Shown: positions 53,957 through 62,337 of the stretch, one piece after another | How the letters are laid out: each line of letters starts with the position of its first letter | Position numbering within the stretch: the stretch's first letter is position 1 | Assembly (NCBI RefSeq): GCF_000520975.1 | Contig: NZ_JACB01000006.1 | Span: 248,001 to 312,000 of the forward strand | DNA from: Aquimarina megaterium XH134 | GTDB lineage: Bacteria > Bacteroidota > Bacteroidia > Flavobacteriales > Flavobacteriaceae | Direction of reading: 5' to 3' | Length of the DNA stretch: 64,000 nt | Made by a program: the position numbers and the translations under genes | The notes under the pieces: generated by a model | The model's input: only the letters and a program-made list of their open reading frames with translations | The model's database searches: none | Told to the model about the DNA's origin: nothing

Positions 53957-56239
53957 GTGACCAGACACAATACATTAAGATTTTTTTTATCTGGGATACT
54001 ACTTTTAGTGTTCCTCATTCCTGATATAATTTGGTCGCAAGAAAAACAACTCTTAGAGACTCATGATGATCCCGCTATAGAAGATATAAAAATAGGATTA
54101 GTCTTAAGCGGAGGTGGTGCAAAAGGACTTGCTCATATTGGCGCTCTAAAAATAATAGAAGATGCGGGAGTACGTATCGATTACATTGGTGGTACCAGCA
54201 TGGGAGCTATTGTAGGAGCTTTATATGCTTCTGGATATCGTGCAGCAGAACTCGACTCTATCTTTAGAGCTGTTGACTTTGATGCATTTATACAAGATGA
54301 ACTTCCTAGAAGTGCCAAAACTTTTTATGAACGAGAAGACTCAGAAAAATATGCAGTAACTCTTCCTTTTGATAAATTTAAAATCGGTTTACCCAAAGGA
54401 TTATCTAAAGGGCAGAATTTTTATAACCAATTCTCGAGATTTACAGCTCATGTAAGTGAAGTACGCGATTTTAACAATCTCCCAATCCCTTTTTTCTGTA
54501 TGGCTACTAATATTGAAACCGGAGAACAAGTACTTCTGGACAAAGGATACTTGCCCGATGCTGTTGCTGCCAGTGGTGCATTACCTTCTGTTTTTAGCCC
54601 AGTAGAATTAAACGGAATTTTAATGACAGATGGAGGAGTGACCAACAACTATCCTGTTAAAGAAATTAAAGAAAAAGGAGCCGAAATAGTTATAGGGATT
54701 GATGTACAAGACAGTTTAATGTCTAGAGACCAACTAACTTCGGTAACTAATATCATGCTTCAAATAAATAACTTCAGAACTTATGAAGCTATGAAAAATA
54801 AAGTTCCTGAAACAGATCTATACATTAAACCTTCGATAACAGATTTTTCGGTAATATCTTTTGACCAGGCTGATAAAATCATTGCTAATGGAGAAAAAGC
54901 TGCATTTGCAAACTATGAAAAACTCAAAGCAATTGCAATGCGTCAAAAACCTGGACCAAAGAGTCCTGTAATTGCTAAAAGCTCAGAAAACATATTGGTG
55001 AGCAGTTTAGCCATTTCGGGAAATGAAAGATATACAAGAGCTTACATCAAAGGGAAGTTAAAACTAAAAACCCCTAGAATTACCACCTACAAAAAATTAA
55101 ATGAAGGGATTAACAACCTATCTGCAACAGGAAATTTTGATCGGGTAAGCCACAAGCTCATCGACACAAAAGATGGTAAACACCTAGTACTTAATGTAAA
55201 AGAGAGTGACAACAAAATGTTATTACGTTTTGCACTTCATTATGATGATCTATATCAAACTGCAGCTCTAATTAATGTTACCAGAAAAAGCCTATTATTT
55301 GACAATGATGTATTTTCTGCCGATGTAGCTTTAGGTGATAACATTCGTTATAATCTGGACTACTATATTGATAAAGGTTTTTATTGGAGTACTGGAATAA
55401 AATTTCGTTATACTAATTTTAAAAAAGCAATTGATTTTGATTTTATAGGAAGATTTGGAGAAATCCCGGATTTAGATATTAATACCATTGATGTAGACTA
55501 TACCGACTATAATGCGCAAATCTATGCAGAAACCTTATTACAACAAACCTTTTCTGTTGGCTTGGGTGCAGAATATAAACGCCTTAGTATTATTTCTGAA
55601 ACATTTGGAGAAGACGAAAATCAAATTCCAAGAACTGTATTTGATGATAGTGATTATTGGAGTGCCTTTGGGTATATTAAATTAGATACATATGACAATA
55701 AATATTTTCCGAAGCGAGGATTTTTATTTGAAGGAGATATCCACACTTATCTTTTTTCTTCTGACTTTACTGAAAGTTTTGATGAATTCTCAATTACCAA
55801 AGCGCAACTAGGGTTCGCTACACCTTTATATAATGCACTTTCTATGAATATTAGCCTGGAGGCGGGTACTAAAATTGGAAATACTTCCCTAAGTTCTCTC
55901 GATTTTCTACTTGGAGGTTTTGGCGCTAAAACTATTAATAATTTTATTCCTTTTTATGGATATGATTTTTTTGGAATGACAGGGCAAAGTTTTGTAAAAG
56001 CTTTACTATCTGTAGATTATGAGATATTTAAAAAGAACCATATTAACGCATCTGCCAACTTTGCAAATGTAGGCAATAAACTATTTAGTACCGGAAAATG
56101 GTTTGAAGATCCAGAATTTTCTGGATATGCCTTGGGGTACGGCCTGGATACCTTTGCTGGACCAATACAAGTCAAATATTCTTACTCTCCAGAACTAGAC
56201 GAAAGTAACTGGTTTTTTAGCATCGGTTTTTGGTTTTAA
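53957..56239 (+). CDS. Patatin-like phospholipase with outer-membrane barrel (PlpD/RssA-BamA type)
   Basis: 760 residues, starting at GTG two bases after uvrC. Signal peptide (about 1-28, DIIWSQEK), a patatin domain (about 45-330) with oxyanion loop LSGGGAKGLAHIGAL, nucleophile elbow GGTSMGAIVG (Ser) and Asp in DGGVTNNYP, a POTRA-like domain (about 345-425), and a C-terminal 16-strand barrel ending in phenylalanine (FFSIGFWF). This is the fused layout of type Vd-like proteins, in which the phospholipase is tethered to or released from the outer membrane. Role in lipid turnover or attack on other cells is not determined. Confidence 0.92.
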   Translation: MTRHNTLRFFLSGILLLVFLIPDIIWSQEKQLLETHDDPAIEDIKIGLVLSGGGAKGLAHIGALKIIEDAGVRIDYIGGTSMGAIVGALYASGYRAAELDSIFRAVDFDAFIQDELPRSAKTFYEREDSEKYAVTLPFDKFKIGLPKGLSKGQNFYNQFSRFTAHVSEVRDFNNLPIPFFCMATNIETGEQVLLDKGYLPDAVAASGALPSVFSPVELNGILMTDGGVTNNYPVKEIKEKGAEIVIGIDVQDSLMSRDQLTSVTNIMLQINNFRTYEAMKNKVPETDLYIKPSITDFSVISFDQADKIIANGEKAAFANYEKLKAIAMRQKPGPKSPVIAKSSENILVSSLAISGNERYTRAYIKGKLKLKTPRITTYKKLNEGINNLSATGNFDRVSHKLIDTKDGKHLVLNVKESDNKMLLRFALHYDDLYQTAALINVTRKSLLFDNDVFSADVALGDNIRYNLDYYIDKGFYWSTGIKFRYTNFKKAIDFDFIGRFGEIPDLDINTIDVDYTDYNAQIYAETLLQQTFSVGLGAEYKRLSIISETFGEDENQIPRTVFDDSDYWSAFGYIKLDTYDNKYFPKRGFLFEGDIHTYLFSSDFTESFDEFSITKAQLGFATPLYNALSMNISLEAGTKIGNTSLSSLDFLLGGFGAKTINNFIPFYGYDFFGMTGQSFVKALLSVDYEIFKKNHINASANFANVGNKLFSTGKWFEDPEFSGYALGYGLDTFAGPIQVKYSYSPELDESNWFFSIGFWF

Positions 56240-56325
56240 AAAATTATACTGCAAAAGAATAGAAATATTTACGATATTTGTAATGTTATGAACTTGTTTT
56301 GGCAGGATTTATTATTACTACTACA

Positions 56326-56358
56326 CTACCTTATTAAGCGTAATCCCGAATAAGGTAG
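56326..56358 (+). promoter_or_regulatory. Hairpin upstream of hmgA
   Basis: CTACCTTATT / AATAAGGTAG, a perfect 10-bp stem with a 13-base loop, 61 bases upstream of the hmgA start. There is no T tract after it, so it may be a leader structure or the end of the uvrC-patatin unit. Confidence 0.5.
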
Positions 56359-56403
56359 ATCTGCTGTTTATTATTGTCTTATTAAAAAAAGTAGTTAATA
56401 TTT

Positions 56404-56411
56404 TAAATTTG
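56404..56411 (+). promoter_or_regulatory. -7 box very close to the hmgA start
   Basis: TAAATTTG, a perfect TAnnTTTG, ends 7 bases before the ATG at 56419, so transcripts from it would have almost no leader. A TTG lies upstream at 56374 but the spacing (27 bases) is too long. Confidence 0.4.
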
Positions 56412-56418
56412 CAACATC

Positions 56419-57576
56419 ATGCCTTTTTATCATACTCTTGGGGAAATCCCTCCGAAACGTCACACCATCTTTAAAAAACCAGATGGTAATTTATATTATG
56501 AACAATTATTTGGAACAATAGGTTTTGACGGAATGTCGACCAATTTATACCATTGCCATAGACCAACACAAGTAAAAGAAATTAAAGGAAGTTATAGTGT
56601 AGCTCCCAAAGTAGCTATAAAAAACAATATCAAATCTTATAGATTTCACGGTTTCAAAGTGGACCCAGAAAAGGATTATCTACAAAGTAGAAAAAATGTA
56701 TTAACCAATAGTGATGCAAGCATTATTTTATCTGCTCCGCAGGAATCCACTACCGATTATTTTTATAAAAATACTGATGCCGACGAATTAATTTTTATTC
56801 ATCGTGGAAGTGGAAAGTTTCGAAGTCATTTAGGTAATCTCGATTTTAAATATGGAGATTATATATTAATTCCCAGAGGAACTATTTACAAACTCGATTT
56901 TGATACTTCTGATAATCGTTTGTTTATTGTAGAATCAAGAAGACCAATTTATACTCCAAAAAGATACCGTAACTGGTTTGGGCAATTATTAGAACATTCT
57001 CCGTTTTGCGAACGTGATATCAGAGCTCCTTATGAATTAGAAACTAATGATGAAAAAGGAGATTTTCTAATTAAGGTAAAAAAGCAGGACGAAATTTTTG
57101 ATATGATCTATGCAACACATCCATTTGATGTAGTAGGATATGATGGATTTAATTTTCCTTATGCTTTTTCAATACACGACTTTGAACCTATTACTGGTAG
57201 AATACATCAACCACCACCAGTGCACCAAACATTCGAGACCGATGCTTTTGTAATTTGTTCTTTCGTACCAAGATTATATGATTACCACCCAGAGAGTATT
57301 CCTGCACCCTATAATCATAGTAATATAGATAGTGATGAAGTGTTATACTATGTAGATGGTGATTTTATGAGTAGAAATGATATTGATGCAGGGCATATTT
57401 CCTTACATCCTGCCGGGATACCACACGGTCCTCATCCCGGGGCAGTAGAACGAAGTATTGGAAAAACCAAAACCGATGAATTAGCTGTTATGGTAGACAC
57501 CTTTAAACCTCTTATGGTTACCGAAGAGGCTATGAAAATAGCCGACGAAGATTATCACAAATCCTGGCTTGAGTAA
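56419..57576 (+). CDS. hmgA: Homogentisate 1,2-dioxygenase
   Basis: 385 residues, the shorter bacterial form. It opens the ring of homogentisate to maleylacetoacetate using Fe(II) and oxygen. Iron ligands expected in the C-terminal part are visible in RIHQPPPVHQTFETDAF and in AGHISLHPAGIPHGPHPGAVE; the glutamate is in the DEVLYYVDGDF region. It is the first gene of a run with hpd and an FAH-family hydrolase, so tyrosine and phenylalanine are broken down to fumarate and acetoacetate. Confidence 0.95.
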   Translation: MPFYHTLGEIPPKRHTIFKKPDGNLYYEQLFGTIGFDGMSTNLYHCHRPTQVKEIKGSYSVAPKVAIKNNIKSYRFHGFKVDPEKDYLQSRKNVLTNSDASIILSAPQESTTDYFYKNTDADELIFIHRGSGKFRSHLGNLDFKYGDYILIPRGTIYKLDFDTSDNRLFIVESRRPIYTPKRYRNWFGQLLEHSPFCERDIRAPYELETNDEKGDFLIKVKKQDEIFDMIYATHPFDVVGYDGFNFPYAFSIHDFEPITGRIHQPPPVHQTFETDAFVICSFVPRLYDYHPESIPAPYNHSNIDSDEVLYYVDGDFMSRNDIDAGHISLHPAGIPHGPHPGAVERSIGKTKTDELAVMVDTFKPLMVTEEAMKIADEDYHKSWLE

Positions 57577-57762
57577 CCATTAGAAAATGTTTTATAACCA
57601 AAATAGCTTTAAAAAAGATAATTTGTTATGCTAAATTACAGGAAAGATATTACAGCGCATCTAAGAGCCATGTGGTAATGTTTTTAAACTAACCTATTCG
57701 AGAAAATTATAAATACCTTTTTCTCATTGATTTATTTTTTAACTATATTATTTAAAAACATT

Positions 57763-58902
57763 ATGTCGACCAATATAACACCTCAGAACTTAGAAAAAGT
57801 AGTTCCTCAAGCAGAAGATTTTTTACCGCTATTAGGAACAGATTATGTAGAACTCTATGTAGGTAATGCCAAACAAGCTGCCTATTATTACCAAGCAGCA
57901 TGGGGTTTTCAAATTATAGCCTATTCTGGATTAGAGACAGGGCGCAAGGATAGCGTTTCTTATGTACTACAACAAGATAAAATACGATTGGTTCTTACCT
58001 CTCCTCTACAACCAGATGGAGATATTAATAAACATATAAATGCTCATGGTGATGCCGTAAAAGTAGTTGCTCTATGGGTTGATGATGCTACCAAAAGCTA
58101 TCAAGAAACTGTAAAAAGAGGTGCTAAATCTTATATGGAACCCACCGTTGAAGAAGATGAAAACGGTCGTGTTGTATTCTCAGGAATCCACACTTACGGA
58201 GAAACTGTACACGTTTTTGTTGAACGAAAAAACTATAACGGAGTATTCTTACCCGGGTATATAGCCTGGAACAAACCCTACAAAACAAAAACTACAGGTC
58301 TTAAATACATAGATCATATGGTAGGTAATGTAGGATGGAATGAGATGAACAAATGGTGCGAGTTTTACGCCAAAGTCATGGGGTTTGCACAATTAGTATC
58401 TTTTGATGATAAAGATATTTCTACAGAATATACAGCCTTAATGAGTAAGGTAATGAGTAACGGTAACGGACGTATAAAGTTTCCTATAAACGAACCTGCC
58501 GAAGGAAGAAAAAAATCTCAAATTGAAGAATATATCGATTTTTATAATGGTGCCGGAGTACAACACATAGCATTAGCTACCGATAATATTATTGAAACCG
58601 TTTCTGCACTTCAGAGTCGAGGAATAGAATTTCTTACTGTTCCTGCCAGTTATTATGAAACTGTTTTGGATCGAGTTGGTGAAATCGATGAAGATCTTGC
58701 ACCGCTTAAAGAATTAGGAATTCTTATCGATCGGGATGATGAAGGATATCTGCTTCAGATTTTTACCAAACCAGTTTTAGATCGCCCAACAATGTTTTTT
58801 GAAATTATACAGCGTAAAGGAGCTCAATCCTTTGGTAAAGGTAATTTTAAAGCATTGTTCGAAGCTATCGAGAGAGAACAAGAGCAAAGAGGTACCCTAT
58901 AG
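57763..58902 (+). CDS. hpd: 4-hydroxyphenylpyruvate dioxygenase
   Basis: 379 residues from the ATG at 57763 (MSTNITPQNLEK); an in-frame upstream start adds 12 hydrophobic residues that do not fit. Two vicinal-oxygen-chelate domains; the Fe(II) ligands are His in KYIDHMVGNV, His in GVQHIALATDN and Glu in MFFEIIQRKG. It makes homogentisate for HmgA. The gene order puts hpd after hmgA with a 186-base gap that shows no structure. Confidence 0.96.
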   Translation: MSTNITPQNLEKVVPQAEDFLPLLGTDYVELYVGNAKQAAYYYQAAWGFQIIAYSGLETGRKDSVSYVLQQDKIRLVLTSPLQPDGDINKHINAHGDAVKVVALWVDDATKSYQETVKRGAKSYMEPTVEEDENGRVVFSGIHTYGETVHVFVERKNYNGVFLPGYIAWNKPYKTKTTGLKYIDHMVGNVGWNEMNKWCEFYAKVMGFAQLVSFDDKDISTEYTALMSKVMSNGNGRIKFPINEPAEGRKKSQIEEYIDFYNGAGVQHIALATDNIIETVSALQSRGIEFLTVPASYYETVLDRVGEIDEDLAPLKELGILIDRDDEGYLLQIFTKPVLDRPTMFFEIIQRKGAQSFGKGNFKALFEAIEREQEQRGTL

Positions 58903-58953
58903 AATACTTTAACATCACATTTTAAGAAAATAGACTTATTATTTTCTTGCCAT

Positions 58954-58997
58954 TTATATACCAATTATTTAGAACTCATCTTTTAATTGGTGTATAA
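58954..58997. repeat. Palindrome between hpd and the FAH-family gene
   Basis: TTATATACCAATTA / TAATTGGTGTATAA, 14 bp with one mismatch and a 16-base loop. No T tract follows, so it is either a weak terminator or a small repeat. Confidence 0.6.
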
Positions 58998-59101
58998 TGT
59001 ATGGTATAATATCTCTAAAAATCAAACAAAAGTTTCTCATAAAAATAGCTTTCTGAAAAGTAAATTATTATGAGTTATAAACTTTCAAGAAAAACAATAC
59101 A

Positions 59102-60094
59102 ATGAAATTAGCAACAATAAAAAATAATAGCCGAGACGGACAACTAGTTGTAGTAAGCAGAGATCTAACCAAAGCTGTAAAAGTTCCTGAAATTGCTCAA
59201 ACCATGCAGGAAGCTTTGGATAATTGGGATGATATCTCTCCTAAACTAGAAAAGGTGTATGACCAGTTACAAAATAATACATTACCAAATACTTTCGATT
59301 TTGATTCGACAGAAGCCATGGCTGCAATCCCCAGAGCGTATCATTGGGCAGATGGTAGTGCCTATGTTACTCACGTAGAATTAGTAAGAAAAGCAAGAAA
59401 TGCCGAACTACCAGAGACGTTCTGGACTGATCCCTTAATGTATATGGGCGCTTCTGATGCATTTATTGGAGCAAATGAAGATATCAAAATTGAAAAAGAA
59501 GAATGGGGAATAGATTTTGAATCTGAAGTCGCTGTAATAACAGATGATGTTCCTGCTGGTGTAAGTGCAAAAAATGCTCAAAAGCACATTAAACTTGTGG
59601 CAATCATTAATGATGTTTCATTAAGAAATCTAATTCCTAACGAGTTAGCTAAACAATTTGGATTTTATCAATCAAAACCATGGACTACATTTTCTCCAGT
59701 AGTAGTTACACCAGATGAACTAGAGGATGCCTGGAGTAATGCTAAAGTACATCTACCATTAATCTCTACACTAAACTCTAAAGTTATAGGATCACCTAAT
59801 GCAGGAATAGATATGACTTTTGATTTTGGTCAATTAATTGCTCATGCAGCCAAATCAAGGTCTTTAATGGCCGGATCTGTAATAGGGTCTGGTACTGTTG
59901 CAAATCAAGGTAGTCCTAATGGATCAAGCTGTTTGGCAGAAGTTAGGTGTTTAGAAATTATAAAAAACGGGGAACCATCTACTCCTTTTATGAGTTTTGA
60001 TGATCGTATAGAAATCGAAATGAAAAATAAAGAAGGAGAGACTATTTTTGGAAAAATAGATCAGGTAGTAAAACAATACGAGCCTATAAATTAA
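59102..60094 (+). CDS. Fumarylacetoacetate hydrolase family protein
   Basis: 330 residues of the FAH superfamily. Metal ligands and the active-site parts are in WGIDFESEVAVITDDV (Glu-Glu pair), IINDVSLRNLIPNE and GSGTVANQGSPNGSSCLAEVR. The placement after hmgA and hpd supports the last step of tyrosine breakdown, fumarylacetoacetate to fumarate and acetoacetate. Maleylacetoacetate isomerase is not seen in the window. Confidence 0.9.
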   Translation: MKLATIKNNSRDGQLVVVSRDLTKAVKVPEIAQTMQEALDNWDDISPKLEKVYDQLQNNTLPNTFDFDSTEAMAAIPRAYHWADGSAYVTHVELVRKARNAELPETFWTDPLMYMGASDAFIGANEDIKIEKEEWGIDFESEVAVITDDVPAGVSAKNAQKHIKLVAIINDVSLRNLIPNELAKQFGFYQSKPWTTFSPVVVTPDELEDAWSNAKVHLPLISTLNSKVIGSPNAGIDMTFDFGQLIAHAAKSRSLMAGSVIGSGTVANQGSPNGSSCLAEVRCLEIIKNGEPSTPFMSFDDRIEIEMKNKEGETIFGKIDQVVKQYEPIN

Positions 60095-60317
60095 GTAAAT
60101 TATAGATATACTATTTTTAATCAAAAAATAAATCAGTCTATCCTGTGAGAAATAGATCAAATCTTTTTTCAGATGTATAACAGTTATTGGTTAAAAAAGC
60201 AGCCGAAATATACTTTTTTTATTGATTAAAGCTATTTTTTGATTTTTGAGAAAAATGCATTTTTCACAGCAAACGATATAAACTTTTGTTAAATTTCATA
60301 ATAAAAAAACGTTTTCG

Positions 60318-60349
60318 TTTGATAATTATTCAAAAAAAGTTCATTTTTG
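60318..60349 (+). promoter_or_regulatory. Promoter of the candidate small RNA
   Basis: TTTG (60318-60321), a 20-base spacer, then CATTTTTG (60342-60349), one mismatch from TAnnTTTG. This is the best two-part promoter match in the window. Confidence 0.55.
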
Positions 60350-60355
60350 CATTTA

Positions 60356-60464
60356 TAGGTGGAGTGGTTACTGCCTATATCTAAAACAATAATTATTCTC
60401 ATAATTTAAGTTTTTAGTTGGTTAATAAAAGTAAAGAAGAGAGCTGTGGTGGCTCTCTTTTTTT
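60356..60464 (+). ncRNA. Candidate small RNA or short leader transcript
   Basis: A promoter ends at 60349 and an intrinsic terminator spans 60435-60464, so transcription would give a stand-alone RNA of about 110 bases. The downstream DUF3108 gene has its own promoter box after it. A GTG-started 16-codon frame (60359-60409, VEWLLPISKTIIILII) with one tryptophan lies inside; it may be chance. No known RNA family is recognised. Confidence 0.45.
60435..60464 (+). terminator. Terminator of the candidate small RNA
   Basis: AGAGAGC / GCTCTCT (7 bp plus flanking A-T pairs, loop TGTGGTG) followed by seven T. Confidence 0.9.
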
Positions 60465-60520
60465 GTTTATATTTTTAGATTAGATAACAACATTCATTTT
60501 TATCTCTTCATATTAAATAG

Positions 60521-60528
60521 TATTTTTG
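60521..60528 (+). promoter_or_regulatory. -7 box of the DUF3108-kynA unit
   Basis: TATTTTTG, a perfect TAnnTTTG, 52 bases upstream of the DUF3108 start. The -33 region is only T-rich. Confidence 0.45.
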
Positions 60529-60580
60529 GAATGGATATTGTAATTAATATGTATATCAAATAATAACAATGCCCTAAACT

Positions 60581-61360
60581 ATGAAAAAGTGTATTATCAT
60601 ATTGCTTTTGATAACAAGTATAGTTCCTGCTTTTGCTCAAGATAGCCATAAAGCATTCGATTCTGGAGAATGGTTTAAGTTTAGAATTCATTATGGCCTT
60701 TTTACAGCTAGTTATGCTACACTTGAAATTAAAAAAGAACAGTTAAATGGTAAACCGGTACATCATATAATTGGTACAGGTAAATCATCTGGTTTTTTAA
60801 GCGTCTTTTTTAAAGTAGAAGACTATTATGAAACTTATATTGATATCGATAGAGTAAAACCTTATCGTTTTATTCGAAAAATAAATGAAGGAGGACATAC
60901 TAAGAATATAGAAATTAACTTCGATCATAATGAAAATAAGGCATTAGTTTTCAACAAAAAGCACAATACAAAAAAGTCTTACCCTATACAATCTGATGTA
61001 CAGGACATGATGTCTTCTTTTTACTACTTGCGTAATAATATTAATACATCTTCTCTAAAAAAAGGAGACGAACAGTATGTAAATATGTTTTTTGATAATG
61101 AAAGCTATCGTTTTAAGTTAAAGTTCTTAGGACGAGAAGTAATTAAAACCAAAATGGGTAAAATTGCATGTTTAAAATTTAGACCCTATGTTCAAGCAGA
61201 TAGAGTTTTTAAAGAAGAAGAAAGTATGACTGTATGGGTTAGTGATGATGACAATCGAATGCCTGTAAGAATAAAAGCTGATATCCTAGTTGGTTCGATA
61301 AAAGCAGATTTAGATGCATTTAAAGGACTTAAACACCCATTTAAAATTATAGTAGATTAA
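60581..61360 (+). CDS. DUF3108 domain-containing periplasmic protein
   Basis: 259 residues. Signal peptide (1-19, VPAFAQ) and a DUF3108 domain: GEWFKFRIHYGLFTASYATLEIK, GTGKSSGFLSVFFKVEDYYETYID, and the end SDDDNRMPVRIKADILVGSIKADL. The family is widespread in Bacteroidota and proteobacteria with unknown function and is probably a beta-sandwich envelope protein. Its TAA stop shares one base with the kynA ATG, so the two are co-translated. Confidence 0.9.
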   Translation: MKKCIIILLLITSIVPAFAQDSHKAFDSGEWFKFRIHYGLFTASYATLEIKKEQLNGKPVHHIIGTGKSSGFLSVFFKVEDYYETYIDIDRVKPYRFIRKINEGGHTKNIEINFDHNENKALVFNKKHNTKKSYPIQSDVQDMMSSFYYLRNNINTSSLKKGDEQYVNMFFDNESYRFKLKFLGREVIKTKMGKIACLKFRPYVQADRVFKEEESMTVWVSDDDNRMPVRIKADILVGSIKADLDAFKGLKHPFKIIVD

Positions 61361-62325
61361 TGAATGAATCTATACAACCAGAGATCGCCGAAAAAATAAA
61401 GCAACTAGAAAAAAAATTTAAAAATTCTGGCCAGGATTTGGGATCATATTTAGATGGCCTGCTTCATGATCGATATTTAACCTATTGGGATTATATACAT
61501 TTAGACACTTTATTAAGTTTACAAATCCCTAGAACACATTTTCCCGATGAAGAAATTTTCATCACTTATCATCAAATTACAGAGCTCTATTTTAAATTAA
61601 TCATACACGAGCTAAAGCAAATTATTGATGATAAATTACAAAATGCTGCATTTTTTACTGCTAAAATTGATCGGGTAAATCGTTATTTTAGAGTCCTGAT
61701 CAATTCTTTTGATGTTATGATTAGAGGAATGGACAGAGAACAGTTTCTTAAATATCGAATGTCTCTTCTACCTGCAAGTGGTTTTCAATCTGTGCAATTC
61801 AGGTTGATCGAGATATATTCGACCCCTCTGGCAAATCTAGTGAGCACAAAGGAAAGAAGTATGTTTTCTGAAAAAGATGTTCTCGAAGATGTATTCGAAC
61901 ATTTATACTGGAAATCTGGTGCTACCGATAAAGAAACCGGCGAAAAAACACTTACACTTAAGCAATTCGAATATCGATATACACCAAGAATGATGCGTAT
62001 TGCTCACCAGGTACAACACAGCACTATTTTTCATAAATATCTCGAACTACCAGAAAAAGAACAAAATAATGTGCTCCTTATCGAAGCATTACGTACTTTT
62101 GACACTAATGTGAATGTTAATTGGTTATTAATGCACATGGGTGCTGCCTATAGGTATCTCAATAAAGAGAAAGGTGAAGTTTTGGCTACAGGAGGAACGA
62201 ACTGGAAAAGTTTCTTGCCTCCAAGTTTTCAAAGGATTATGTTTTTTCCTAATCTTTGGACTAAGGAAGAAAAAGAAAACTGGGGTCAACAATGGGTTAC
62301 TCATCAATTTAATACCGCAAAATAA
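61360..62325 (+). CDS. kynA: Tryptophan 2,3-dioxygenase
   Basis: 321 residues. A heme enzyme that opens the indole ring of tryptophan to N-formylkynurenine. Typical segments are LLHDRYLTYWDYIHLDTLLSLQ, ITYHQITELYFKLIIHELKQ (distal His), SGFQSVQFRLIE, and NWLLMHMGAAYRYLNKEKGE with ATGGTNWKSFLPPSFQRIMFFP near the C-terminus. It overlaps the DUF3108 gene by one base. No other kynurenine-pathway gene is in the window. Confidence 0.95.
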   Translation: MNESIQPEIAEKIKQLEKKFKNSGQDLGSYLDGLLHDRYLTYWDYIHLDTLLSLQIPRTHFPDEEIFITYHQITELYFKLIIHELKQIIDDKLQNAAFFTAKIDRVNRYFRVLINSFDVMIRGMDREQFLKYRMSLLPASGFQSVQFRLIEIYSTPLANLVSTKERSMFSEKDVLEDVFEHLYWKSGATDKETGEKTLTLKQFEYRYTPRMMRIAHQVQHSTIFHKYLELPEKEQNNVLLIEALRTFDTNVNVNWLLMHMGAAYRYLNKEKGEVLATGGTNWKSFLPPSFQRIMFFPNLWTKEEKENWGQQWVTHQFNTAK

Positions 62326-62337
62326 AATAGTCGTCAG

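Larger units (their letters stand above)
60095..60580. other. Intergenic region holding a candidate small RNA
   Basis: 486 bases between two plus-strand genes. The first 220 bases are AT-rich without visible structure. Then follow a good promoter, a possible transcript of about 110 bases ending in a terminator (60318-60464), and a separate -7 box for the DUF3108 gene. Confidence 0.55.
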
